Notes: generated by a model not told the origin, from the sequence alone. Shown: positions 43,487 to 53,793, numbered from the stretch's first letter. The stretch is DNA of 64,000 nt from JAMLHH01 sp964653095 (GCA_964653095.1 CAZZEH010000010.1:1-64000); one strand, 5' to 3'. Made by a program: numbers and translations.

Positions 43487-45457
43487 TTATTCTTTTAAAA
43501 CAGCATCACTCGCATGTTCTTCGTCTGTAGGCTCATCTCTTTCGGAAGGTCTTTGTCCGATTAGTTCTTCTAAGTCTGATTTGAACAGGATTTCTTTCTT
43601 GAGAAGTGCCTGAGCTATAGTTTCCAAATCTTCTCTTTTTTCAGTGAGAAGTTCTTTAGTGTAATCATAAGCTTTTTGAATAATTTTTCTGACTTCTTCA
43701 TCGATTTCTCTTGCCGTCACTTCGGAATAAGGTTTGGTAAAAGAATTTTCATTTGTCGGATCATAAAAAGACAGGTTGCCAATGACATCATTCATGCCAT
43801 ATACTGTGACCATACCGTACGCCATATTGGTAATTCTTTGCAGGTCATTTTGTGCTCCGGTAGATATTTTTCCAAAAACTATTTCTTCTGCAGCTCTTCC
43901 TCCAAGTGTCATACACATCATGTCAAATAATTGTTCTGTTCTGTATAGATACTGTTCTTTTGGCAGGTACTGGGCATATCCCAAAGCCGCCTCGCCCCTC
44001 GGAATAATGGTTACTTTTAATAAAGGATCGGCATGTTCAAGATACCAGCCACATATCGCGTGACCGGCCTCGTGATACGCAATAATTTCTTTCTCTTGTG
44101 GAGATATAATTTTGTTTTTCTTTTCCAAACCTCCTATTACCCGGTCAATGGCCTCGTGAAAGTCATCAACCTGAACAGAGTTTTTGTTTTTTCTGGCAGC
44201 GATAAGAGCCGCTTCATTACAGACGTTAGCTATTTCGGCACCCGCAAAACCCGGTGTCAGTGAAGCGAGTTTCTCCGGTCTGACCTCTGGGTCTAATTTT
44301 AGTTTCTTCAGGTGGACTTTAAAAATCTGTTCACGACCTTTTAAATCAGGCTTATCAATAGAAATTTGGCGGTCAAACCGACCCGGTCTTAAGAGTGCAG
44401 GGTCCAACACATCAGGCCTGTTGGTAGCTGCTAAGATAATTACCCCGGCATCACCACTGAATCCGTCCATTTCTACCAGCATTTGGTTAAGCGTATTTTC
44501 CCTCTCGTCATTGCTTTGAAACATGTTTTTCCCTCTCGCTCTTCCTATTGCATCAATTTCATCAATAAAAATAATACTTGGCGCTTTCTCTCTGGCCTGT
44601 TTAAATAAATCTCTTACTCTGGAGGCACCCACACCGACAAACATTTCGACGAAGTCTGAGCCTGACAGGGAGAAAAAGGGAACTTTGGCTTCTCCGGCTA
44701 CTGCTTTTGCGAGCAGAGTTTTACCTGTTCCGGGAGAGCCTACCAATAATAACCCTTTGGGAATCGTTCCTCCGAGTGAGGTGTATTTTTTAGGGTTTTT
44801 CAAGAAATCTACAACCTCTTTTACTTCTTCCTTGGCCTCATCAAGACCAGCGACATCGTCAAAAGTAATATTGACTAAGGTAGAATCTTTATCGTGAAGA
44901 GTGGCCTTGGATTTTCCGATATTGAATATCTGACCTCCTGTTCCTCCCATAGCACTGCCTACACGCCTCATCATAAACATCCACAGACCCACTATTAAGA
45001 GAATAGGAAAAAGCCAGCTTATCAGAATATCAAACATATTTCCGCGTTTGATATATTCGGTCTTTATAGCTTTATCTGCGGGCAAATCAGACTGAACTCT
45101 GTCCACCTGTTCCTGAAAATATTTTTTATCGGGAATGGTAAATTTGAATTGAGGACCGGAACCGCTGATTCCCATTCTGGATTTTCCAACTTCTTTATAT
45201 TCTTCTTTATTTAACGCTTCTTCTTTGAGATATACTTCGACTACGTCATCGTTGACTACAGTAGCTTTTTTAACATCTCCCGACGGCAGTAACTCATTGA
45301 AAAAGACTTCCATAGAGATATCTTCCGTACTTTGGTTCATTTGAAACATTTGAGAGCCTAATAGCAAAACTATGGCTATGGCATAAATCCAATAAAAGTT
45401 GAATTTGCTTTTCTTTGGAGCTTTATTTTTTTGGTTGTTTTTTGGCAGCTTTTCCAT
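43487..45457 (-). CDS. ftsH: ATP-dependent zinc metalloprotease FtsH
   Basis: This 656-residue membrane protease has two membrane segments (about 22-38 and 135-157) flanking a periplasmic domain, the AAA Walker A motif GSPGTGKT (about 236-243), the SRH region and the zinc site HEAGH at about 460, so it is complete. FtsH degrades misfolded membrane proteins and regulators. It follows rsfS by 35 bases on the same strand. The periplasmic part and length fit other Bacteroidota FtsH proteins. Confidence 0.95.
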   Translation of the reverse strand: MEKLPKNNQKNKAPKKSKFNFYWIYAIAIVLLLGSQMFQMNQSTEDISMEVFFNELLPSGDVKKATVVNDDVVEVYLKEEALNKEEYKEVGKSRMGISGSGPQFKFTIPDKKYFQEQVDRVQSDLPADKAIKTEYIKRGNMFDILISWLFPILLIVGLWMFMMRRVGSAMGGTGGQIFNIGKSKATLHDKDSTLVNITFDDVAGLDEAKEEVKEVVDFLKNPKKYTSLGGTIPKGLLLVGSPGTGKTLLAKAVAGEAKVPFFSLSGSDFVEMFVGVGASRVRDLFKQAREKAPSIIFIDEIDAIGRARGKNMFQSNDERENTLNQMLVEMDGFSGDAGVIILAATNRPDVLDPALLRPGRFDRQISIDKPDLKGREQIFKVHLKKLKLDPEVRPEKLASLTPGFAGAEIANVCNEAALIAARKNKNSVQVDDFHEAIDRVIGGLEKKNKIISPQEKEIIAYHEAGHAICGWYLEHADPLLKVTIIPRGEAALGYAQYLPKEQYLYRTEQLFDMMCMTLGGRAAEEIVFGKISTGAQNDLQRITNMAYGMVTVYGMNDVIGNLSFYDPTNENSFTKPYSEVTAREIDEEVRKIIQKAYDYTKELLTEKREDLETIAQALLKKEILFKSDLEELIGQRPSERDEPTDEEHASDAVLKE

Positions 45458-45492
45458 GAAGTTTAATACTGTCGTTTTTTAAATATTATTTA

Positions 45493-45876
45493 TTATGAAT
45501 CATATTTTGTTATGAATGCATCGCTCCATAAATCCTCAAGTTGATAAAATTCTCTCTTTTCTGTTAGAAATATATGTACCACTATGTCCCCTATATCTGC
45601 CAAAATCCATTCTCCGTTGTCTCTGCCTTCAATGCGAACTCTTTTTAAGCCTGCATTTTGTTTTAATTCAAATTCAATATAGTCCAAAATGGCTCTGGCA
45701 TGAGTTGAAGTGTCTGTGTGACAAATAATGAAATAATCTGCGACTGCTTCAGGTATGTTTTTTAAGTTTAGACTTACAATATTTTGACCTTTTTTATCTT
45801 GTATGGATTCAATAACCAATTGAGCCAAACTTTCAGTATTGTACTTTTTTGCTGCTACAGTTGTGCTTTCTCTCAA
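45493..45876 (-). CDS. rsfS: ribosome silencing factor RsfS
   Basis: This 127-residue protein belongs to the RsfS/Iojap family, which binds ribosomal protein uL14 and blocks joining of the subunits in starvation. The family core YFIICHTDTSTHARAILD and the WILADIGDIVVHIF segment are visible. The start is taken as TTG because no ATG precedes the conserved region. It leads the rsfS-ftsH unit and is divergent from birA with a 44-base gap. Confidence 0.9.
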   Translation of the reverse strand: MRESTTVAAKKYNTESLAQLVIESIQDKKGQNIVSLNLKNIPEAVADYFIICHTDTSTHARAILDYIEFELKQNAGLKRVRIEGRDNGEWILADIGDIVVHIFLTEKREFYQLEDLWSDAFITKYDS

Positions 45877-45920
45877 AATATTTTTCTGTATTTTTATATT
45901 ATAATTTAATTCTTTGATTC

Positions 45921-46682
45921 TTGAACTCTTCTTCTTTCAACACTTTAGTTATTGGAAAGTTTTTCATAAAGTTAAATGAAATAGACTCAACCAACAATTT
46001 TCTTCGAGACTTAATTGCAAATAACAGACCAACAGACGGGACTGTCATATTGGCGGATAGACAAATTGCCGGGAGAGGACAAAGAGGTACCTCATGGAAT
46101 TCAGAACCTAATTTGAATATTACGATGTCGGTTTTGATACATCCGACCAATATTTCTGTTCAAAACCAATTTGTTATCAGTGCTATGACAGCATTATCGG
46201 TTTATGATTTAATCAGAGAATTACTCCCTGATAAAAAGACAGAAGTAAAGTGGCCCAATGATGTCATGATAGACAGGGAAAAAGTTTGCGGAATACTGAT
46301 TGAAAATACTATTCGGGGATCAACTATTCAAAACAGTATTTTGGGAATAGGTTTAAATGTGTTCCAAAAGATATTTATAGGAAATATTCGGGCTACTTCA
46401 TTGAGTCTTAAAGGCTTTGAAGGAGAGTATTCTTATGTTTTGAAAAGACTTATTGAGTTTTTAGACAAGAATTATCTGGCATTAAAACAGGGACGGGAAA
46501 GCTTAATAATGGAGAGGTATCATAAAGTATTACTGGGATATGGAGAAGAGCTTGATTTTCGGGATTCCGATGGAAAATTTAGAGGTGTGATTCAAAAAGT
46601 ACATACTGATGGCAGGATAGAAATTCTGACAAGCAAAAGGATACAAAGTTTTTATCATAAGGAAGTGAAGTTTCTTTTATAA
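45921..46682 (+). CDS. birA: biotin-[acetyl-CoA-carboxylase] ligase
   Basis: This 253-residue enzyme attaches biotin to carboxylases. It has the biotinoyl-AMP loop GRGQRG at residues 51-56, KWPNDV near residue 107 with the catalytic lysine, and the GILIEN strand. It lacks the N-terminal DNA-binding domain of E. coli BirA, so it is a ligase only. The start is a TTG; the divergent rsfS gene also uses TTG. Its C-terminal SH3-like part is present. Confidence 0.88.
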   Translation: MNSSSFNTLVIGKFFIKLNEIDSTNNFLRDLIANNRPTDGTVILADRQIAGRGQRGTSWNSEPNLNITMSVLIHPTNISVQNQFVISAMTALSVYDLIRELLPDKKTEVKWPNDVMIDREKVCGILIENTIRGSTIQNSILGIGLNVFQKIFIGNIRATSLSLKGFEGEYSYVLKRLIEFLDKNYLALKQGRESLIMERYHKVLLGYGEELDFRDSDGKFRGVIQKVHTDGRIEILTSKRIQSFYHKEVKFLL

Positions 46683-46692
46683 TATGCCGTCG

Positions 46693-47208
46693 CTAAATAA
46701 ACTTCAATTCTTTTGCGGTTTTTGTGACGACCTGAGTGAATATATCCAAAGGGATTTGATGCCCGTTTGTAGCATGCTCGGTTATTTTCACTTTATCGAT
46801 CAAGTTTTCTTTACGAAGCCATTGTTTTGTTTTTTGAGGACTTACTGTTTTGTCTTTCAATCCCAAAAAAATATGATGCTGAAAATTGGAGATAGACGGT
46901 TTGTCAATGATTAGACCCGGGTCTCTGTTACTAAAAGGAAGTGCAGGATTGAAAAGTAATGTCGGTAACTTTAACTTTTGGCTGAGCCAAAAAGCCGTAT
47001 AACCGCCTAAGGAACTCCCAACTAACCATTTTACATTAAAATATTCTGCCAGTTTTAACAGTCTTTCATAGGTCCCCGGCACTTCTTCATAATGTAACTG
47101 CGGGGCGATTACTGTCAGCCCTAATTGTGCTAAGGCAGAGGTTTTGACAGGAGTAGGTGTACTCTCAAATCCGTGAATATATAGAATATGAGCCCGTTTC
47201 GTTCTCAT
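46693..47208 (-). CDS. YqiA/YcfP-like alpha/beta-hydrolase esterase
   Basis: This 171-residue protein is a small alpha/beta hydrolase of the YqiA (UPF0227) type. It shows the HGFES oxyanion region (12-16), the nucleophile Ser66 in GSSLGGY and the histidine in NGHQIP near the end. The acid probably lies in GLKDKTV. It acts on short esters in test systems; the natural substrate is unknown. It is the third gene of a minus-strand operon with the SDR and PlsC-like genes. Confidence 0.82.
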   Translation of the reverse strand: MRTKRAHILYIHGFESTPTPVKTSALAQLGLTVIAPQLHYEEVPGTYERLLKLAEYFNVKWLVGSSLGGYTAFWLSQKLKLPTLLFNPALPFSNRDPGLIIDKPSISNFQHHIFLGLKDKTVSPQKTKQWLRKENLIDKVKITEHATNGHQIPLDIFTQVVTKTAKELKFI

Positions 47209-47212
47209 TTGA

Positions 47213-48148
47213 TTATTTTATTCCTCTGTAATAACTAAATATATCTTCTAAGGATTTTTGAGGCTTATAACCAAATGTTTTTTCAAAAAGAGTTCCATCA
47301 ATAATGACCGGATATCTATAATAATTTAGTAAGAATTGGGGGAAAGTGTCCCACTTCAGTATCCTGCTGACGAGTAGTGTCAGGTTTTCAGGTACGGAAG
47401 GTATCTGGACAGTATGACATCCCGAATGCTTTACTGCATCCTGAAATCCAATATAATCGGCAGGAGCCACGTTGTAAAGTCCCGGGATATTTTGTTCAAA
47501 AGAAGTACAGATAGCATCCCGCATATCGTCGATATGAATAAACTGCATTAATGGGGAAAATCCCCAAAGTACCGGAGCGGATCTTGAAGACAGCAATTTG
47601 GAGAAAGTGTTTCTTACTCCCGGTCCGGCAATATTACACGGTCTTAAGATTGTAATGTTTAATTCAGGATGTTTGTACATGTATATATTGACTAAATTGT
47701 CCAGCTCTACGGAATCGACCATATCCATAGTCAGGTCCGCTGCTTTTATAGGAGTTTTCTCATCCAGCAGAGAAGGATTATACGGGCTTGCACCATACAC
47801 AAAGTAAGTGGATAATACCATTACTCTTGGTACCTCGTATTTTTTGCAAAGGTCCAATAACTTTTTTGTCCCCCGCACATTTGCATTATATCGGTTGTAC
47901 CGGGTGGATTCGCTCGCAGAAATTCTCCCGAGGTGAATGACCCCGTCAAATTTGTGCTCGCGAAAAATATCTTCAAATATTCTTTTGTTAAAATCAACTT
48001 TGTAGCTTTCAACCGGAATGCCAAGATCGACCTTGAAGCGGAAATCAACTGCGATAATTTTGTAATCGCGTTTCAATTTATTGATTACCTTTTTAGCAAG
48101 TGCACCGGCGGCACCTGTAATCATAATTTTCTTTTTCTCGTTTTGCAT
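47213..48148 (-). CDS. extended SDR protein lacking the YxxxK motif
   Basis: This 311-residue protein has the NAD-binding motif TGAAGALAKK at residues 11-20 and the strands of extended SDRs (VIHLGRI, STYFVYG, LRPCNIAGPG). Where the catalytic Tyr-x-x-x-Lys should be, it reads MVDSVELDN, so both residues appear missing. It may therefore be a regulator or binding protein rather than a normal epimerase, or use other residues. It is translated with the PlsC-like acyltransferase (five-base gap) and the esterase (four-base gap), suggesting a lipid link. Confidence 0.75.
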   Translation of the reverse strand: MQNEKKKIMITGAAGALAKKVINKLKRDYKIIAVDFRFKVDLGIPVESYKVDFNKRIFEDIFREHKFDGVIHLGRISASESTRYNRYNANVRGTKKLLDLCKKYEVPRVMVLSTYFVYGASPYNPSLLDEKTPIKAADLTMDMVDSVELDNLVNIYMYKHPELNITILRPCNIAGPGVRNTFSKLLSSRSAPVLWGFSPLMQFIHIDDMRDAICTSFEQNIPGLYNVAPADYIGFQDAVKHSGCHTVQIPSVPENLTLLVSRILKWDTFPQFLLNYYRYPVIIDGTLFEKTFGYKPQKSLEDIFSYYRGIK

Positions 48149-48153
48149 AATTC

Positions 48154-48975
48154 TTAAAATATTGATTTACGTTTGGATAATCCAATATCTATGAGTTTCT
48201 TAATTTCATTTTTTACTAAATCCACTCTGTCCTTTACTTCCAGTTCGCTGTTAACATTATTATCAAAGAACATTGGCTCACCAAAATGAATATATACTTT
48301 GGTAGGAAAGACAAACGGTACGGTCAGAGGAGCATAGGGTATGCCCCAAAAATCTGCTACCGGCTTTATGTTGGCAAATGAAACTATAGATTCTTCAAAT
48401 CCCACAATTCCAACGGGTATAATTGGAGTCTGGTGCTTCATAGCCAGATACATAAAGCCGTTGCCAAATCTTTGAAGTTTATATCGTTTTTTAAAAACCT
48501 TTCCAGAGCCTCTTATTCCTTCCGGAAATACAATCACAGCTTCTTCCTTTTCTAATAGATTTTTAAGATTATGAGGGTCTCCTAAAATAGAACCTATACT
48601 TCCCAGCCAATTACCGACAAAAGGTATTGTCGGAAAAAATCTTTCAACCATAGCTTTGGGCGCTCTCGGAGCAGATGAATTCGTAATCAGAGCATAGCCA
48701 ACCATAGCGCCGTCAATAGGAAGCTGACCACTATGATTGGGAACTATGAGAACGCGCCCCTCTTTAGGGATGTGTTCTAACCCTGAAACCTCTACTCTGA
48801 AGTATTTTTCGAAGGCCAATTTGACCAAAGCAAATCCTGACTGAATCCCTTTAATATTAAAGCCCCATGGGTCATATCCGAAAGAACCTACTTTGTTTGG
48901 AAACAGGCTGGCATATTTCTCCAAGTCTTCAGATACGATTAGATTAAGTAATGATTTTCGCTTTTCTTTAGTCAT
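48154..48975 (-). CDS. PlsC-like lysophospholipid acyltransferase
   Basis: This 273-residue protein belongs to the LPLAT family. The acyltransferase histidine lies in PNHSGQLPIDG (His81 with Asp88), a wider spacing than the usual HX4D and typical of the MGAT-like subgroup. The phosphate-binding FPEGIRGSGK motif is at about residue 152. It should acylate a glycerol-based lipid at the inner membrane. It is the first gene of the operon with the SDR and esterase genes. Confidence 0.8.
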   Translation of the reverse strand: MTKEKRKSLLNLIVSEDLEKYASLFPNKVGSFGYDPWGFNIKGIQSGFALVKLAFEKYFRVEVSGLEHIPKEGRVLIVPNHSGQLPIDGAMVGYALITNSSAPRAPKAMVERFFPTIPFVGNWLGSIGSILGDPHNLKNLLEKEEAVIVFPEGIRGSGKVFKKRYKLQRFGNGFMYLAMKHQTPIIPVGIVGFEESIVSFANIKPVADFWGIPYAPLTVPFVFPTKVYIHFGEPMFFDNNVNSELEVKDRVDLVKNEIKKLIDIGLSKRKSIF

Positions 48976-49211
48976 AATTTATTGCTCATACTAAGATATT
49001 GAAATAAAAAACGATTGATAGTTTAATTGCATGAAGAAAAGAATAATTTATGATTCAAATACTGAAAGCTTATAAAATTTAGTCCGATTATTTAAATGTG
49101 TTTGTGTTATGAATTATATAAGTTAAAGTCGATGTGAAGTATCGAATTCTTTATTTATTTTTATCTTTTAATAATTTTTCTTTGCACATCTCTATTAAAA
49201 AACACATTTTT

Positions 49212-52200
49212 ATGAATATGAGACAAATGGTGTTTTTTATATTTTGGATTATTATGTCTTCTGCTTGGTGTCAAACAATGCCTGAGGCGCACCGGCTTGC
49301 AGAGTCTCCGTATTTTTTTTCGTTTTGGGATGCAGAATCTAATCCGGGAACATATCCTGAAAATATGGCTTTTCAGATTTTTTCTGATGCACAGGAACCT
49401 AAAAAAAGCTCTATGCCGATTTCGGATTGGAATTGCTATTATAATCTGGATAACAAGTCAAGGTTTGTTGGTTTGGGTGATGATGGTATAGGGTTTATTA
49501 ATACCAGTGATGTGCAGGAAGCAGAAAGTTGTTTGCCAAACTCTATAATTGGTAAGGTTGGAGCTGTTGTTTTGGCCGTAAATACCGAGGGTATAACAGA
49601 GGTTGAGTTGTCGTGGAAAATAAGACTAATTAAGCAGGGAGATGGGTATCCTTTTCCGAGAGAGTTTCATTTGGAAGCAGAATATAGCATAGGACAAAGT
49701 AATGCATGGGAGTCGTTTCCGGCAAGTCTTGTGTACAGCTCTAAAGAAAAGGAAGATGGAGAAGTGAAATCTTTTGCATTAATCCTTCCGGAGGAATGTG
49801 AAAATCAGGAGTATGTATTGATTCGCTGGCGATATTACCAGACCGAAGAAATGAGCGGTGGGAAGAGGCCTTTAATAGGTCTTGATGATATAAAGGTTTA
49901 TGGACAACGTACTGATGGTGATAACAAACCTTTTGTTTTTTTTGATAAAGATTATGTAGAAGAGTTTGGGTGTGTGGAAGGGCATTTTTCAGCGCTGGAT
50001 TCAATAATATTTTCTGCAGTGGATTTAAAAGAAGATTTAAGCATCACAACTTCCGGGAGTTTCTATTTTTCACTGAGCAAAACGAATGATTTTAAACAGG
50101 AATTAATACTTAAACCAAGTAAAGGTGTATTAGGTGAAACTGTTATTTATGTGAAGAAAGAATGTTTAGATTTAAGCACTGAAAAAAAACAACTCAACCT
50201 TAATTCAGGTACGATTAATTATATAGTCGGGCTCAGCGGAAGAGGTTATTCACAGATTTATATTAATGAAACAGTGTCTTCTAACTTTATGTGTTATTAT
50301 GACAGTAAAACTGATGGCTATCCGGATTGGATAGAGTTATATAATCCTAATGATGAATTAGTACATACAGGAACTTGGTTTTTGTCTGATGATAAAGAAA
50401 ACCTTACAAAAAATAAGATTAGGGCTTTTCCTGGTACAAATATTCAACCTCAAGGCTTTCTTATGTTTAAAGCTTCAGGAGATTCTTCTCCATCAGTCAC
50501 TCATTTGGATTTTAAATTATCTGCTCACGGTGAGACAGTTTTTTTAACAGCACCAGACGGTAAGACTATAGTGGATAGTGTTACTATACCAAAATTAGAA
50601 ACAGATGTGTCCTATGGGCGATTGACAGATGGTTCAAGCCAATGGGTCAAGTTTTCTATCTCAACCCCCGAAGTAAGTAATAATGTAGCAACTGTATATA
50701 AAGAAAAGTCCGCTCCACCTAAATTTTCTCATTTGGGAGGATATTATGAGGAACCTTTTTTGCTACATCTTAACTCTGAAAACCCTGATGCAAAAATTTA
50801 TTATACACTAGATGGCTCTGATCCAGACCCAAAAAATTTAGGGGGCGCAGTTTATGAATATAAACAAAGTTATACAAAACAGTATAAAGATACTCCATTT
50901 TATGGTGAAAGCTATTTCAGACCGTACAGAACTTTTCTATATTATAATGGTGTAGATTTAAGTTTAATAAGAGGTAAATATTTCTGGTTAGGTGACATTA
51001 ATGCAGAACCTACATTAAACCCTTTTGTTCCAAAAAGTAAAAGAGATTTTGGAAGTATAGTAAGAGCTGTATGTCTTGATCCAGATAAAGGATTAAGTGA
51101 TATTATAACGCATACCTATTTCTTTAAAAATAGCGATACCATACCCAATAAACTACCTGTAATCTCTATAGTTATTAACGAAAAAGATTTTAAAGGTTTT
51201 TATGAGGGTATAGCTGTTCCAGGTGTAGATTACGAAAATTGGCGAAATACCTCGGATTTATTATATGCTTTTTTTAGACCTGGAAACTATCATAGAAGAG
51301 GACGTGAAAATGAAATACCTGCAAACTTTGAAATTTTATTTGATGATAGCAGTGTCGTGAATCAATTAGTAGGACTTAGAATTCATGGAAATTCATCCAG
51401 ACAAAGCAAGCATAAAGCATATAGACTATATACTCGCAAATTTTACGGGAAAGACAGAATAGTGTTTCCATTTTTTAAAAATCTGGCATATGATGATTAT
51501 AGTAGATTAATGCTAAGAGCTTCTGGTCAAGATGTTAAAAATACTTTCTTTAGGGATGCTTTTATACAAAGGCTATTAAGCTTTTCAACAGTTGATTATC
51601 AAGAATATCAACCATTCAATATATATATAAATGGCGAGTACTATGGGTTACGAAATGCACGAGAACGTTTAGATGAAAATTATATTTATAGAAAATATGG
51701 AGTAAATAGTCAAGAAATCGACTATATTAAGTTAGCAACTGTTAAATATGGTGATAAAAACCACTATAATTTAATATCCTCCTTTCTTGAAGATAATGAT
51801 TTGTCTTTAGATAAAAATTTTTTGAAATTAAACACAATGATGGATATTGGCAATTTTATAGATTATAATCTCATAAAAATTTATTCTGCAGTTGTAGATT
51901 GGCCAAACAATAATATTAGATATTGGAGGTATAAGTCTGATGAGTATAATCCTCATGCTCCCTATGGTTTAGATGGAAGATGGAGATGGATGAACTTTGA
52001 TGACGATAGTGGTTTTCTGTTAGATCAATTACATTTTAATAGTTTAGAAAAAGCAGCAATGCTATACAGACCAGGTGATACAATTCAAGATAATGAATGG
52101 TGGGCTACATTTTTTTTTAGAAACTTATTAGAGAGTAATCAATTTAAAACACAACTCATAACTCGTTATTCTGATTTGCTTAATACTGCTTTCCTCCCTC

Positions 52201-53792
52201 ATAGAGTCATTAGTTTAATAGATCAGTTTAAAAATTTGATTGAACACGATATACAAAATCATATTACTCGTTGGGGGGCTTTCCCCAGGACGGGAATTGA
52301 AGGGTGGCATTCTGAAGTGGAGGGATTAAAGGAATTTGCTCTCCAAAGACATCCTATTGTTTACGACCATATTCGAGATTTTTTTAAATTATCCAATACT
52401 GTACAGGTGGACTTAGATGTGAATGATTATGATATGGGGCATATTAAAATCAATACAATTGAAATAGAAAAAAAGACTCCGGGAGTGGATACTAACAAAG
52501 TTTACCCATGGAACGGCAAGTATTTTGTCAATTTACCGATATCTTTTATTGCCGTTCCTCACGATGGTCACAAGTTTTCTCATTGGGAGCTGCCTGACAG
52601 TATTTCTTATTTGGATACGTTGGTGTTTGACCTGAAAGGACAGATTTCAGTTAAAGCTTACTTTGAGATAGATGAAAATTATGTATATGATCCGGAGCCG
52701 GCAATAATATCAGATTGCCCATACGAATTTAATCACTGGCACAGGAAACAAAATCTTGGGGATATGCCGGATAACATGGCATTTTATTATACTCGATTTC
52801 CTGATTCAAAACCTAATGGAGCCATAGATGGCCAACTTGATAGTATTCGTTATGACCACAGTACGAAGACCAGAATTACTGGTATGGGACAGTATGGCAT
52901 TGCTTTGATTAATACTAACGGAGCCAATAAAAACTACTACCAAACGAGGCTTGGAGCTGTGGCAGTTGCATTTAAGACGGAAGATATTCGGGCAGCAGAA
53001 GTGTCTTTTACTTTGGGAACTGTGCTGCCAAAATCAAAAAAATACAGTATCAGACTTCAATACAGATTCAGTGATAAAGGTGAAGTATTTGATTTTTATG
53101 ACAACCAGGGAAATTTGGTGGAGTATCATGGAAGCATGGAAGAGTGGCAAGAGCACCGATTTGAGAACATTGAACTTCCAAAGAGTTTTATGGGAAGAAA
53201 GTATGTGCAGTTGATTTGGCGGTATTATTATAATGGACAGCAGGTGGATATGGGTTCGGATGCCAGAGATGAACTAAGAATTGATGATATTGTAATTCGG
53301 CAAAAAAATATTATCGGGATAGAATCTGACAAAATGTATGAAAGCACACTGCTGGGTAATCCAAACGGGATAGATTTTCAGTGGTACAGCTGTACTCAGG
53401 ACAGTCTCGTCTTAATTGATGGAGCGACCGACAGAAATTTAACTATAAGCCACCCCGGGTATTATTCGGTAGATATTTCTTATGAAAATTGCAGGCAGTT
53501 TTCTGAATGTGAATATTATTATGTGAAAGAGCATAAAGAATACGCATATAGTTTGCAGGCTGCAGTTTATCCTAATCCTTCGGACGGAATCTTTAATCTT
53601 ACATTTGATGAAACATTGAAAGATTTCGAAGTATCCCTGATGGATGTAACCGGAAAAATAATAGATGTCAGAAGCCTGTCGGAAGCAAAAAATGTACAGT
53701 ATGATATGCGAAAACTGACTGCGGGAGTGTATTTGATAAATATTGCACTCATTGATGGCAGGAAAACTACTCAAAAGGTTATTATTCAATAG
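49212..53792 (+). CDS. giant secreted CotH-family protein with lamin-tail and T9SS sorting domains
   Basis: This 1526-residue protein starts with a signal peptide (MNMRQ to about residue 21). A first beta domain lies at about 25-240, a lamin-tail domain at about 344-490 and a chitobiase-like beta segment with YYTLDGSDPDP at about 498-540. The CotH kinase-like domain covers about 640-1050 (GLRIHGNSSRQSKHKAYRL and RWRWMNFDDDSGFL). A second copy of the first beta domain is at about 1169-1363, an Ig-like piece follows, and a T9SS sorting domain runs from VYPNPS to the end. CotH proteins phosphorylate proteins or bind surfaces. The ATG was preferred over an upstream GTG. Bases 50.2-52.4 kb are AT-richer than the ends. 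Confidence 0.83.
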   Translation: MNMRQMVFFIFWIIMSSAWCQTMPEAHRLAESPYFFSFWDAESNPGTYPENMAFQIFSDAQEPKKSSMPISDWNCYYNLDNKSRFVGLGDDGIGFINTSDVQEAESCLPNSIIGKVGAVVLAVNTEGITEVELSWKIRLIKQGDGYPFPREFHLEAEYSIGQSNAWESFPASLVYSSKEKEDGEVKSFALILPEECENQEYVLIRWRYYQTEEMSGGKRPLIGLDDIKVYGQRTDGDNKPFVFFDKDYVEEFGCVEGHFSALDSIIFSAVDLKEDLSITTSGSFYFSLSKTNDFKQELILKPSKGVLGETVIYVKKECLDLSTEKKQLNLNSGTINYIVGLSGRGYSQIYINETVSSNFMCYYDSKTDGYPDWIELYNPNDELVHTGTWFLSDDKENLTKNKIRAFPGTNIQPQGFLMFKASGDSSPSVTHLDFKLSAHGETVFLTAPDGKTIVDSVTIPKLETDVSYGRLTDGSSQWVKFSISTPEVSNNVATVYKEKSAPPKFSHLGGYYEEPFLLHLNSENPDAKIYYTLDGSDPDPKNLGGAVYEYKQSYTKQYKDTPFYGESYFRPYRTFLYYNGVDLSLIRGKYFWLGDINAEPTLNPFVPKSKRDFGSIVRAVCLDPDKGLSDIITHTYFFKNSDTIPNKLPVISIVINEKDFKGFYEGIAVPGVDYENWRNTSDLLYAFFRPGNYHRRGRENEIPANFEILFDDSSVVNQLVGLRIHGNSSRQSKHKAYRLYTRKFYGKDRIVFPFFKNLAYDDYSRLMLRASGQDVKNTFFRDAFIQRLLSFSTVDYQEYQPFNIYINGEYYGLRNARERLDENYIYRKYGVNSQEIDYIKLATVKYGDKNHYNLISSFLEDNDLSLDKNFLKLNTMMDIGNFIDYNLIKIYSAVVDWPNNNIRYWRYKSDEYNPHAPYGLDGRWRWMNFDDDSGFLLDQLHFNSLEKAAMLYRPGDTIQDNEWWATFFFRNLLESNQFKTQLITRYSDLLNTAFLPHRVISLIDQFKNLIEHDIQNHITRWGAFPRTGIEGWHSEVEGLKEFALQRHPIVYDHIRDFFKLSNTVQVDLDVNDYDMGHIKINTIEIEKKTPGVDTNKVYPWNGKYFVNLPISFIAVPHDGHKFSHWELPDSISYLDTLVFDLKGQISVKAYFEIDENYVYDPEPAIISDCPYEFNHWHRKQNLGDMPDNMAFYYTRFPDSKPNGAIDGQLDSIRYDHSTKTRITGMGQYGIALINTNGANKNYYQTRLGAVAVAFKTEDIRAAEVSFTLGTVLPKSKKYSIRLQYRFSDKGEVFDFYDNQGNLVEYHGSMEEWQEHRFENIELPKSFMGRKYVQLIWRYYYNGQQVDMGSDARDELRIDDIVIRQKNIIGIESDKMYESTLLGNPNGIDFQWYSCTQDSLVLIDGATDRNLTISHPGYYSVDISYENCRQFSECEYYYVKEHKEYAYSLQAAVYPNPSDGIFNLTFDETLKDFEVSLMDVTGKIIDVRSLSEAKNVQYDMRKLTAGVYLINIALIDGRKTTQKVIIQ

Positions 53793-53793
53793 C

